Assembly: GCF_051622035.1 (NCBI RefSeq)
Contig: NC_135364.1
Location: forward strand, 15,245,501-15,309,500
Source: Arctopsyche grandis
Taxonomy: Eukaryota; Arthropoda; Insecta; Trichoptera; Hydropsychidae
Direction of reading: 5' to 3'
Length of the DNA: 64,000 bases
How positions within the stretch are numbered: position 1 is the first letter of the stretch; each line of letters begins with the position of its first letter. The notes beneath the pieces were generated by a model that was not told the DNA's origin, made no database searches, and saw nothing but the letters and a program-made list of their open reading frames with translations. The translations under genes and the position numbers were made by a program. Of this stretch, positions 1 through 11,400 are shown one piece after another.

Positions 1-294
1 AGTAATCGCGAGTATGTGCTTTTTGAAGTATTTTAAGATGGCACACTTTTGCCCGCTTCAGGAAATCTGTCTCGCATGGGTGACACACTTAAAAAGAGAA
101 CGAGACTTTTCGGTTTACGATTTTGAGAATAACGGATTTTTTTTTAATTTTATTTAATACATACATATTATGTATATTTGTAGATTCAAATTTCTAAGAT
201 TTTTAATTGGTTGAAAATGTAGCGGTTTCTATTGGAGTGGACTGAGAAATGGAAACTTTCGAAAAGCGACAGTATTGCCTTTCAAGGACATATG

Positions 295-650
295 CAGTGG
301 CGTCGTTAGGGATGGTGTCACCTAAAAAATATTTTTTTATTAATTAATATTTGTTAATTGTAATGAATTACGAGAGAGAAGCGTCAAAAGAGAAGCTAAG
401 TTCAAACGTTGTTTCTGGATTGCGTCTCCGTCAGATTGAATCAGTTAATCTTCTTACCTTTAGCCGCAGTGGTGTCACCCTAAAGGTTTCCATGGGTTTC
501 CGGAAATTTGGGTGATACCACTACCTTTAGGTATGTATGTACGTACACTGGTTTCTCAGGAATTCGAACAAAAGCCAATTATGGCTCATATTTGATGCTA
601 TACATATATAGCTGCACCAGACGGATTTAGTGGTAGCTGTATAAATACAG
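295..650 (+). mobile_element. hAT-like element fragment, copy 1
   Basis: Begins at 295 with CAGTGGCGTCGTTAGGG, a terminus of the type seen in hAT elements. The following sequence, including the stretch around 428-470 and 553-630, is repeated in inverted orientation at 24036-24271. The far terminus is not seen and no transposase is present, so this is a non-autonomous or decayed copy. Confidence 0.55.
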
Positions 651-715
651 AAGGCTGTATATATACAGGAATTGTGATGAGGCGTGTAGCCGCTAGAGGA
701 CCGCCACACCAACGA

Positions 716-841
716 ATATGTCGACTTTGTGTAGCATCTTGGCGTTCAATGTCCAAGTTTCACATCCATACGTCATCACTGGCAAAACGCGTTGATCGAA
801 GATCTTTTTCTTCAGGCCTTTTTTGAAAACAGCATTCATTC
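716..841 (-). mobile_element. RTE-type LINE reverse transcriptase fragment
   Basis: On the minus strand this matches the same segment of the RTE copies at 4087-4190 and 17330-17417: a KKIFDQRVLPVMTYGCET-like stretch from the end of the reverse transcriptase. Both ends are truncated, so it is a dead fragment. Confidence 0.6.
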
Positions 842-1693
842 GTCCTCATTTCATACATTTATATTTGTAAAAGTTAATCCTTCAGGTGTCGCTCAAAAGC
901 AACTCGTGATGGCATCATGGGAAAATATAAAACAGTTGCAAAATCAATTGATAATTTGTCATATTTCTGCGCGTTTTTTTATTATTATTAAACGAGAAAA
1001 AAAGTACTAAATTTTTTAATGGTGGCTTCACAAGAGTCGTCTTTTAAATTTGAGTGTTTGCCATACGCAATAATTCAGCAAACAATATACCTATAATAAA
1101 TAAGACGATATCTGAACTTATTATTCGTTTATTTAAAATTATGAAATTTTATTACGATATGTATTATTGATTAGTTTATTGACGTAAATATGTACGCAAT
1201 GTACATATGTATACTACATAGAAAAGTAACAAAAATATATTTACACAAAGCATTTTCGCAGATTAATGAGATATAAAACCAGTAATGAATAATTGGATTT
1301 GTATGTATGATTTTCCGGAAAGTACATACATACGTACCTACGAAATACAAGTTCGAAAATTAATAAGGACCGTTTAAAATTAATTATGTAAGAATTTTAT
1401 ATCGAGTACTTATGTATGTTGAATGTTGTGTTTTTTTTATGTTAACGTTCATGTACTGTGAAATCATCAAACGTTGATCGTACCTTGATTAGTTTTTTAC
1501 CTTAATTGATAATATGCAAATCACGCCCTTTCCAATCCCAATGTAGATTTAATTGTGTAAATCGAAAAAAAAAAAACATATACATATGTACAAGGATATT
1601 GGAAACTTCAAATTTATTTAGAATCCGGTTGAGAAACGCAACGTTTGCATTGAAATTGCGATATTATATGTAAATATGTTTATTTTACAGTCA
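842..1693. other. AT-rich non-coding stretch
   Basis: No gene or structured repeat recognised. It holds homopolymer runs and the short palindromic motif TACATATGTA and variants that recur across the window. Confidence 0.5.
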
Positions 1694-1905
1694 CTAGTGT
1701 TTTTACCAGGCTTCGCTCGGTATTTGTAATATAAACCGCTTAAACATAACAAATCTAATAGTAAACATTTTATTAAATTTATTTGAATAGTTTTATTTTA
1801 TTTAAATTTATTTGAATATTCATTTCTTTTTTTTTATTAAATTTAACGTCACGTATTCTACGAACCAAACAAATATACATACAAAGTCTCTTTCGATATT
1901 ATATA
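1694..1905 (-). mobile_element. Helitron-like 3' end, family 1, copy 1
   Basis: Read on the minus strand it ends ...GAGCGAAGCCTGGTAA...CTAG followed by T, the arrangement expected at a Helitron 3' terminus (short GC-rich hairpin just before CTRR). The same 3' sequence recurs at 12832, 31633 and 43190-43540. The 5' part is missing or unrecognisable. Confidence 0.6.
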
Positions 1906-2599
1906 CTAGATTTCGTTCACTTTCATGATACAATTATATTGCAGTCGGATTCCCGACCGAATTTAACCAAAATTTATTGAACATATTCAATTTTAAAACG
2001 TTGCTACTGCATTATAACAAGTACCTAGTAGTCAAATAAACTTTTAGCTAAATATTCTGAATGGAAAATCAGACTTTTCCGTTGCCATTTGGAAAATAAA
2101 GGAAGTAATGCTGGACGGATGATTTTCAAATAACAATAGACCGTTCCTTTAATGTACAAAGCAAAACAGCAAAAAATAATAGTTTTTATAAAAAATTGAC
2201 AATAGACAACGACGAAAAGGATCCATCTAACGTCGATCTTTTATAATAAAATGCTTTTCATAAATATGTACATATGTTGTTTGTAAAAAAAGCATATGCA
2301 CATTAAAGATACTGTTTCCTGGACGAACTTTTGGAAAACATTCTATTTCATTTAAATTGTATTAAGTATTATTTAAAGAAAGATTTTTTGTACTGAAAAC
2401 TGAATGTCGTATATTTAAGAAGTTGACTGTTAAATTTGATCGCAACCACCATACAGTAGAACGTAATGAAAGTAGAAAATTTTCTTAAAAAGAAACTCGC
2501 CACAAACCTTAGGGGTCGAAGCGAGTGAAACGACTTTTTATTGTAACAGACGGTAAGGAAGTAAAGTGGGACACACCGACACGATCGAATCCGTTCGGC
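1906..2599. other. non-coding stretch
   Basis: AT-rich, no coding signal recognised. Short open frames in 2369-2776 overlap the inverted-repeat element that follows and have no recognisable product. Confidence 0.4.
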
Positions 2600-2778
2600 G
2601 ACTATTTCGCACATGACGATCTCGCACACGTCACTAAAATCTCGATCACAGAATATCTGGTACTCGAAAATTCCACCCACCGAGATTCACTAACGAGAAT
2701 TCGAGTGCCAGATATTCCGCATTCGAAATTTTCATGGCAACGATTGTCGTGCGCGAGATCGCCATGTGCGAAATAGTC
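2600..2778. mobile_element. Foldback MITE, family F, copy 1
   Basis: The arms GACTATTTCGCACATG (2600-2615) and its reverse complement (2763-2778) are perfect. The arms continue inwards imperfectly for about 80 bases each, sharing AATATCTGG(T/C)ACTCGAA. Two diverged copies lie at 40819-41003 and 45965-46120. It has no coding capacity. Confidence 0.7.
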
Positions 2779-2849
2779 CGTTTACCCATATAATCCACGT
2801 AGTAAAGCCCCCACAACGGTATTGCTTAAAAATTGGTCTTTTGAATTGA

Positions 2850-3008
2850 ATTTCACCACATAATACTGAAGATGCCAATTTACAGGAACCGTTTCAATGA
2901 ACATCAGAACAATTGGCAAACTCTGAAAGGAAACGATCGACCTGGAATCGAACTGTGACCACTTCGCTCGAAAGCATAATATGCTAACCACTAGTCAACA
3001 CTGCTGGT
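2850..3008 (-). mobile_element. tRNA-derived SINE
   Basis: On the minus strand the head has a box A-like TGACTAGTGGTTAGC near 2995-2981 and a box B-like GTTCGATTCC near 2954-2945, at tRNA-like spacing. The body that follows (GTTCATTGAAACGGTTCC and flanks) recurs in degenerate form at 58318-58415, which shows a dispersed family rather than a single tRNA gene. Confidence 0.6.
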
Positions 3009-3580
3009 TATTATCTATTCACTACGAGAATCCCCGGTCCTGGGTCATCACTATGGCTAGCCAAACCAAATTTCGACTTATTGATAATAGATCAATACAA
3101 ACAGAACAATTAAATCTTGCTCACCTTCTATACCTACATATATACATATACAAAGGAAGTCATAAGTATGTAGACAACGGACGCTCAGGACATAAAAGTT
3201 TCAAGGCATTTGATTCGCAAATAGACACACTGTGTATTTGCCCTCAAGGGACTAATGCCATATCGTTCTTGACCGACTTATCCCTGTGTATGAACTTTCT
3301 TGCACGTTTCGATGCGCTCATGTGTAGATACATACATAGATACCATTGTTTATGATCCATCGATACTTTCTTGGAAGTTTCTCGATTACTGTACACACTA
3401 CACGAGTATGAAACGAAACTAGTTTTACGAATGAGAATGGCTTTTTAGACTAAAAATGCGGTAGTGGTCCATTACTGCCGCGAGCGATTTATTGAAGCAA
3501 GATCCAGTTCACGTGTGACGATATGTAACATTTTGTAAATGAAATCAAAAGTTTGACCTTATTTTTAATTCACTTTCCAG

Positions 3581-6500
3581 GTGTTGATGAGACCCATAAG
3601 TTGGTGACCGCCTTGGGAGGTCGATGCCATAGCTACGTCGTGGACTTGGCAGATCGTAATGAGGTCTACAAAGTTGCAGATAAAGTTCGAGAAGATTGTG
3701 GATCGGTGAGTGTTAATTTACGTATAATCTTCTTTAGTCTCCTACTACATATACATATGTATGTAGATTACTAGGGGAAAGTCCTGAAAAGTTTCTAAAA
3801 TAGCAAGACGAAGATGCAATTTTTTAAATGAACCACCTAACGCAATTTGATTCTTGGATGTTCTAGAAAAAGTATTGATTGTTAAGAATATACATATACA
3901 TACATATGACTGCGTATTTAAAGTACATCAGTTCATTTCATTGGATGATAAAATAGAAGAAGTAGTAAATAATTATTTATATTTAGGTCACATGATAGAC
4001 ATGTCCGGTAATAAAGAAGAAAGAGACGTATGAAATTAAGGTGAAGTGAATTTGGACGAATGAATGTTGTTTTTAAATAAAAAATGCCACTCTGCCGGAA
4101 GAAAAAGATCTTCGATCAATGCGTTTTGCCAGTGATGATGTATGGATGTGAAACTTAGGCATTGAACGCCAAGATTCTACATAAAGTCCAATACAATCAA
4201 AGAAGTATGGAACGCTGTAAACTCGGCATAACGAGGAAATACGGGAAGCGGAATACACCGCTAAGAAGTATGACAAGGGTAGTGGACATAGTAAGAGATT
4301 GAAATGACAATAGGCGGGCCACGTGGCTAGAAGAATGGAAGAAAGGTGGACAAAAGAAGTGCCTAGAATGGTACCCGAGAGAATGCAAAAGGGTTTAGAA
4401 GACTTCAGGGAAGATGGTTAGATAAAGTTAGGAAAATGTGTGGGGTGAGATGAAAATGATGAAAATAGAGACGAGTGAAAGCGTGTTGGAGAGGCCTTCA
4501 TCCAGCAGTGGATGGTGAGTGGCTGTAGATGATGATGATGAGTTCTGAATTCAATAATAGGGTGTATCAATGTAGGCTTAAACTTTTAGAAGCTTCGGGA
4601 CTTTGTGTAACTTTTGTGATATAACTAATGCTTATAATCTTCAATGTACAAAAGTTGGCTTGCGCAACTGTTTCGGGTAAGAAAAAATTGAGAAACTTAG
4701 GTCGTCACGCCGGATTTGATCAAAATGATATCGATGTGATGCAAGGAGACCCTTCGAAAAACGCTCACTTCCACGTAACTGTGAACACTGTACGTTTTAA
4801 TGTTTTTCGTATTTTATTATTTGGGTCATACATACATCGGTGAAGTACATATATCATAAGACCTCAAGAAAAAGAAAAATGTGCGTGCTGTAAATTATTA
4901 TTTGAGTTTTAAATATATTATTATGCGTAAAATAGATATGTAAACGTATATGTATTTGTATGTACATATGTACATGTGGGATATGTCATATGTGGCTAGA
5001 AGATCAGATGTAAGATAGTCAGGGGTATATGTATAAGGAAGACGAGGTTAGACTAACTTGAATGTTGAACTTAAAGAGGCCTTCATTCAATAGTGAATCA
5101 TGCATGAATGATGATTGTGAATAGCATAACATATTGGAGAATAAAGTCATCTTCGAAATTATTTGAATCAAGAAAATGGATGAATCTTTAGTACTGCACA
5201 TAAACAGCAGTACGAAAAATATTCTTTGGTACATTCTATATGGACACATTAATATGTCCCGTAATACCTACGTGACGTAGATGTAACAGCAGTAGCCGAC
5301 ACGATCTATTCATACTATACAGCAGGACATGTCACGGTAACGTATCAAGCAAAACCGATTTTCTTCGTCCACTGTGGAAATATTCACGCATGACGTTATA
5401 GTTTGCAAGTGCGTGTGTACTAACGATACTTCATATTGTGACAATATTGACTCGATGATACGACGCAAGCAATATTGCACCGTATCATCGCGCTCTATAA
5501 TGTATGTGTAAGCTGATTTTGCCTTGCACTCGGCCAAATCATGTCTGAACGTGCGCTGCTGTATAGTATGAATAGAAGTAGTATTTTTAGTGCACTGGAT
5601 TATTTATTTACTTAAATTTAAGTTTGGACCATTGTGGCATTACAAGAGTCCCTAATGCGCCACAATGGTCGAAAATATACAGAAAAAAAATATATATACA
5701 GTCAGAAACACATAATCATAAAAAAACAATAGCAGATTAAGCAAAAATATTTAATAAAAAAAACATAGGGAATGTCTTGTATTTACAACCTGCAGCAATA
5801 TATAAAAACCAGCTGTAAATGCAAAACAACCCTGCGAGGCCCAAATGGAAGAGAGATCAAAATGCCATTCATACGTAACATCTAATTATGAAAATAGTAA
5901 TATAAATAGACTTTTAATCGTGTCGGTTACTACTGTTTAGCGCGTCACATGCACATTACGGAACATATGAATATTTTTCTTACTGCTGATTACGTGCAGT
6001 ACTGGTATAAACGAACCTGTAACTGTCGTATGCCTAGCCAATAAATTAGTAGTGCGGTATTTTACTATTATATAGTAAGTGATTTTCAAACATACCAACT
6101 ATGTAATTATATTGCAATAGACATTGTTTGGATTATAAATATGAGAATCGTGTCATTTTGAAAGTTATTATGACGTACTATAAGTAAACATATATGATTA
6201 TATTTCAAGGTATCGCTGTTAATAAACAATGCCGGTCTAGTCTCCGGCAAGACCTTCTTGGAAACGCCGGATCATCTCATCCAGAAGACGTTCGATGTCA
6301 ACATTTTGGCACATTTTTGGGTAAAATCAATCTTTTGTAAACGACATATGTAAATTTCGATGCTATGTATTCATTGTGTTCACATTTCCAGACGACAAAA
6401 GCTTTCTTGCCGGAGATGGTCAAAGCTAATGAAGGCCACCTGGTGACAATAGCATCCTTAGCAGGACACGTTGGAGTGCCCAAATTAGTCGATTACTGTT

Positions 6501-7099
6501 CTTCTAAATTCGCCGCTGTGGGATTCGATGAGGCGTTGAGAGCAGAGTTAGAAGCTATGGGCATTGATGGTGTCCGCACCACGGCCATATGTCCGTTCTT
6601 CATCCGCAGTACGGGAATGTTCGAAGATGTTCACTCCAGGTTCGTAGCTTCTTTCGGTTGTCAAGCAAGTACAAAATTAACATTTAGTAATCGAACATTC
6701 TTTTGTTAGATTTGTGTCGCCGTTGAATTTGAACGAAGTGGCCGACCGTATCGTATTGGCAATCCGTGGCAGCGAGAAGTTTGTCATAATACCTGGCTAT
6801 TTGCAACTGATGCTGGCTCTCAAATGGTAAAATTGAATTTCATTCTTGTTGCATTAGTTATTAGGTATATTTTTTTATTTATCGTATTTTTTTTATGTAA
6901 TTCTAGGATGTTTCCTTGGGGTTGTGTGTCTGGTTTCCTACGTAGACTCGTTCCAGATGCCATGCCAGAGCACGGTTCAGCTCCGGTGAAGTTGGCTCCA
7001 TCTGTGCCCGTTGTGGAAAGTAACGGTAGTAATGGAAGTGCTAAAATGGACAGTCAAATGCCCTTTAAAAGGACACCTGCTATGGAAAGAGAACCTTAA
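3581..7099 (+). CDS. Short-chain dehydrogenase/reductase, retinol dehydrogenase-like (SDR16C type), 5' exons missing
   Basis: Five joined coding exons: 3581-3705, 6210-6320, 6392-6639, 6710-6826 and 6907-7099 (stop TAA). All introns are GT-AG and the frame is continuous, giving 263 visible residues. Classical SDR landmarks are present: NNAG in exon 2 (LLINNAGLVSG), the catalytic Ser in TIASLAG, and the YxxxK pair in DYCSSKFAAVG of exon 3. The family oxidises or reduces retinoid, steroid or lipid alcohols with NAD(P)(H), usually as a membrane-associated enzyme. Usual length is about 300-340 residues, so the first 60-70, including the TGxxxGIG cofactor loop, should lie upstream; I could not find that exon, which may lie before base 1. 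The C-terminus is a low-complexity Pro/Ser/Asn tail. The 2.5-kb first visible intron holds several transposon remnants. The SDR assignment is firm; substrate and subgroup are inferred. Confidence 0.88.
3925..4543 (+). mobile_element. RTE-type LINE, 3' end of reverse transcriptase ORF
   Basis: A degenerate frame encodes the end of an RTE-clade polymerase: NNYLYLGHMID, KKIFDQCVLPVMMYGCET, AGHVARRMEERWTKEV. It ends in a GATGATGATGATG tail (4529-4543), which is characteristic of RTE 3' ends. Stops and frameshifts interrupt it. It lies in an SDR intron in the sense orientation. Confidence 0.75.
4628..4801 (+). other. Coding-like segment of unknown origin in the SDR intron
   Basis: An in-frame stretch (RNLGRHAGFDQNDIDVMQGD and flanks) reads more like protein than the surrounding AT-rich DNA. 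It has a possible acceptor (AAAG before 4655) and a possible donor (GTACGT near 4793). The spacing of hydrophobic and acidic residues faintly recalls a helical death-fold domain, but this is only an impression. It could be an orphan exon, a pseudogene piece or chance. Confidence 0.2.
4985..5120 (+). mobile_element. Degenerate RTE 3' end
   Basis: GAGGCCTTCATTCAATAGTG followed by a decayed GATGATTGTG tail resembles the last bases of the RTE copies at 4490-4543 and 27545-27600. Heavily diverged. Confidence 0.4.
5306..5575. mobile_element. MITE with perfect 20-bp terminal inverted repeats
   Basis: CTATTCATACTATACAGCAG at 5306-5325 is repeated as its exact reverse complement at 5556-5575. Homology stops sharply at both edges of the 20 bp. 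An inner perfect inverted repeat, CGATGATACG / CGTATCATCG, lies around 5453-5490. No coding capacity; the superfamily is unclear because no target-site duplication is obvious. Confidence 0.75.
5601..5670 (-). mobile_element. LINE 3' terminal hairpin and A-rich tail, copy 1
   Basis: GACCATTGTGGC (5627-5638) pairs with GCCACAATGGTC (5659-5670). On the minus strand the hairpin is followed by an A/T tail with AAATAAATAA, as at LINE 3' ends. Copies lie at 18311-18385 and 22258-22325. The A-rich DNA to about 5760 may be the rest of its 3' UTR. Confidence 0.55.
5671..6209. other. Intron sequence of the SDR gene
   Basis: AT-rich; no exon or structured element recognised beyond the possible LINE 3' UTR at its left end. 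It ends in the acceptor used at 6210. Confidence 0.5.
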
Positions 7100-7234
7100 T
7101 ATTAGTCACCTCAATTTCCACAAGCCTGTATGAGATAAAAAAAATACAGTGCCTTATGAGTACTATACATATGTACAGTTCAAAGATTTAATTTGGAAAT
7201 TATATTTTTTTTGTAATACGTAGTTACCTTTGTA

Positions 7235-7240
7235 AATAAA
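7235..7240 (+). promoter_or_regulatory. Polyadenylation signal of the SDR gene
   Basis: AATAAA lies 136 bases after the SDR stop codon. Several further AATAAA matches follow near 7380-7400, so the exact cleavage site is uncertain. Confidence 0.45.
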
Positions 7241-8354
7241 TATTTAATTTCAAAAGAATTGTTGTCCAAAAGAAATTAAATTTATGAGAATCGAAATGGG
7301 CAGTATGTAATTTAATTATTCAAAGCGGTTTAAATGTAATTTTATGTTTGTATGTATATATTATAGTTGTATGAAATATTTAATAAATAAATATAAGAAA
7401 TAATTGATATTCAGTGTAATATTCCATAAAAATTGATTACTGTGAAATAAAAATCCAACCAAGGTTTTAAACCAAGCAGTCATAGAATAAAGAAAATGAT
7501 ACAGCTTTGTAGATTTTTGCATAGATGTCTCCATAACGAAAAACTAATTCATAACCTATTAGGATGAAATGAAACTCCAATTTAAAAAATATAACAATGT
7601 GTAATAAATATTTGGCATTTTACAGTAAAATTAAAGATTTATTGTATTGTTAAATTTTTAACCTATAATCGAAGTGGTATTCCAAAAAATGTATACCGAA
7701 CATATTTCTGTTCCATTAATTCATCACTATTAAAGCTTCAATGATCACCAAACTTGTCCAAGAGTATACATATGTAATGGTCTATCGATGATTCGACACT
7801 CGGTGACACAACACAGTCCACTATGACATGAACCAACGTCACTGGGGCACTAGGCGGCTCAGATTCCAACGATAATTTAGATTTAGTTAACCGGTTAACA
7901 AAACAGTGATCAATTATAACGTAAAATGTTTTTATTTATAGTTTTATAGATATTTAAAAACATATATTTAATAATACACAGAAATCTTCAACACATGATG
8001 CAGAAAATCAACAACCACAATATGTAAATTATCCACACACTAATTTTGGATTTATGGTTCACAGCAGAGTTTGAAAGACAAAGAAATAAAAACAAGGTAA
8101 AAAATACACCGACTTAATTAGAAAGGTATACTTAAAAAAAAAATTGAATATAATTTTTTGTTCTCAATTTCATCTTGCAATTTGATAATATATAATTATG
8201 TAACTCGCTCAAAATATATAACACTTCATTTTTAAAATGCCAAATAGTCAACTATAAAATTACTATTTAAATCACAATTTCATTCACTTCATGGTCACGT
8301 TAACTAAAATATTCTACTGCAATTGAAGTTTTAAATTAATTATGTCTAATTGGC
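7241..8354. other. Intergenic region between convergent genes
   Basis: The SDR gene (plus) and INTS6 (minus) end tail to tail with 1.39 kb between their stop codons. No gene or mobile element recognised in it. Confidence 0.6.
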
Positions 8355-8360
8355 TTTATT
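8355..8360 (-). promoter_or_regulatory. Candidate polyadenylation signal of INTS6
   Basis: AATAAA on the minus strand, about 130 bases past the INTS6 stop codon and the first such hexamer seen after it. Confidence 0.4.
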
Positions 8361-8488
8361 TATACATATTAAGGACTAACAGATTTCATTTATAACTTTT
8401 TATACTTCTGAATTATTATAATAGTCTTTCGATAAAAAAAAGTTCACGATGCACTTCCAGATCATATGTATTTAAAAAAATAGGCATT

Positions 8489-11400
8489 TTAGCTGTGATG
8501 ATTGACTTGAGGTGCGTAAGGAGGGTTAACATTGTGTAACTCGTACCTAAAGTCATTTTTGGCTACATGCGATCCCGGAACTAAACTGTTCCCATTTTTT
8601 TCCATGGTGGCTACGAATTGTTGCAGCAGTTTCGAAAGACCTTTTCGTTTAAAACGAAGCGATTCCTCTATCACTTCATGCAGCACCTCTCGCTTCATTA
8701 TAACACCTCCACGCAACATCTTAAGTTGAGTGAACAATTCTGAAAAGTCTGAAAATAATCAAAAATTAAAACACATACCAAAAGAAAAATCCAATATACA
8801 CTGAACGGAATATACCTTTTCCAGGGCGTCTGATAGCTTTGTACACCTGAGATCTAATATTCACATTATGTCGTTTAATCTCACCGATTTCTTTCCGAGT
8901 AAGCGGTGGCGGTTGATGAGGTACCGGCTTATGAGAATTTTTCTTAATACCGGTAACCGCCTCATGTAAAATCATGCTTATTTGTCGTTCTTGTTGATCA
9001 TCAGTCATAGTGAAAACTGGCAGTATTGGTTGGCTTATATTATACGATGGCAATCCAGAAGGTGGTGGTGGAGACGGAGAACGCGGTTGTTTCAAACCAA
9101 CCGAAAGGTAACTATCTGTTAACGAAAAATAGAAACACAAACATTAGCAATAAAAAGAAAATAAAATTTAATGTAAAATAAAAATCGATCAAATCACCTC
9201 CGTTAAGCATCGGCTTTACAACGGGTGGGAGAGAATTCAAATTAGCAGGCATAGGTTGATATGACGCTATCTGGGAAAACATATTTCCACTCGAACCCAA
9301 GTCGGGAATAGCGGGTATCATATTTTCTATCGTAGGAGATGTAACTTCACCATTGGTCGGATGTGACCATGGGCTCGGAACTTCAGGAGACCGGTTGTAT
9401 ACTCCTATAGACAGTTCAAACGGTACGACAACTGGTTTCGGTTGTGGCGGTGGTGGTGGTGGCAGTGGAGGAGGTGGAGTAGGAGTCAAAGGTCGCCTTG
9501 CAGTGAAGTGCGATGGCAGTGGTCCTGGTTTCCGTTTAGGCAGTGTCCTACTCATTATTCCAACGCCTAATTCTCCAGCAACCATTGGACTTATTGGACG
9601 TTTAGTGCCAACACGTGTTCCAGTTCCACTTCCACCACCGACTAAATCGATATCAGCTTCGTCAACCATCATACGCTAAAAAACGACATGAACGTAAAAA
9701 AAGCTAACTAAAATCAATTTGTAAAAAGTCAACAATAAAAAGCAAAGTGGACGGATGAATTAAGGAAATCAGTGGATGAAAATTACGTAAAATGGGCAGG
9801 AAATTTAGAGAATTGGATAGACATCGATTTTCACATGGTGAATATGGAGGTACAAATGATGACAATGACAGATATGGAATCTGAAGAAAAAAGAGAAAAT
9901 GTCAGTATTACATTCGTCAACCGTCAAATACCTTATCGATCTTGAATGGATTTCCAAACATGTGTTGTCTAACTGGTGCCGATTCAATTTCTCGTAATTG
10001 GGGCGTCATCCGCTTTAGATAATCCTGATAGTTGCCCATTTGAGCGATCGGCATAGAATGTAACGAATCGTCATCGACCAGTTTGGTGAGAGCGAGAGAC
10101 GGTTGCAGAAAATTCGCCCTCATCCGAACAACCTATGAAATAATCGACGATAAAAAACAAAAATCAAAATTCATAACATCAAATACAAACCAATCAACTC
10201 ACTTGATCCAAAAGATCTCGACGTTGTATATCAAAAGGATTTCGGTAAGTGTGAGCATGCGTTTTATACCGACTTCTCGATAAGCCTACGACATAGCCGC
10301 CGAATTCATTGAGCTGGTCTCGCAGCGCTGTAAATTTATCTTGCAAACACGGATGAGTGGTCAAATCCTTCTTCAAAGGAGTTCTCGGATTGACTCTTAC
10401 ACTTTCGACGCCTTTAACGAGAGCCGTACTTGCGGCAACTTTGTTTATAACATCGTTACACAACTTGTCGAATTCAACTTTGGCTTGATTTTTCATACGT
10501 TTCAAATAGGTCAATACGGAATAGCTAAGAGAAATTTCTTGCGAGTCAGGCACTAAGCTTTGGACCAATTGACATGGCGCACCCATCTTAGTGAGGGCAC
10601 GTTTCAAAGGCTGAAACGGAAAATTGTAATAATAATAATATCAATTCAGATGTATTGCATTAAAATCATACATTATATAAAAATCTTACCGTAACGTAAT
10701 AAGAAGGCATCCGATCAAGATATTGTTGGAACATTAGCTTCCATTCGGGTGACGGCTTACACCGATGCACTTTGAATAGGTCGTCGAGTAGTGGCAAAAG
10801 CACTGGATAATTATAAGGCATCACAAACAAATTAACACATGTAAGATTAGTGCTTGCTTTTAAATAGCCAAACGGATGACCTATATCTGAATTTTTACTA
10901 ATATTCGCGACAAATACCTGAAAGTACGATATGCATGTACCTCAAATTCATTAAACCATAACAAAATAAAACAGATGAAAAATATAATTGACATTGTTAA
11001 ATATATTATAAAGATAAAACATATACAATATTTACCTGCCAACAAACGGTTGGTTGTTTTCTAGCTAATATGAATTGAGTAAGTGGGCTAGGTTCCAATT
11101 CATACTTATCGAATGGAAGATTATCTATTACCATGGGTTCTTGTGAAGAACACGTGAACTTGACAGAGGGATGAGCTAATCGAGGTGTCTGAAATATTCA
11201 CATAGCATTTAAAATATATGAACTAAAAATAAATAAATAAATAAATAAGACATATTTCGGCAAAAAAGGATTCAACCCCCGTTAGCAGAATCTATACATA
11301 TATTGAATTAAATAATTACCAATGAAGTAGCATTGGGATCAGGACGAAACGATTCTGGTATGGGCCAAAACCCAACGGCGAATCCTTTTTGAGTTGCAGT

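Noticed and set aside
2525..2776. Plus-strand frame of 83 codons
   Set aside because: Lies almost wholly in the inverted-repeat element 2600-2778 and its flank.
9353..9679. Plus-strand frame with a glycine run
   Set aside because: Complement of the proline-rich exon 11 of INTS6.
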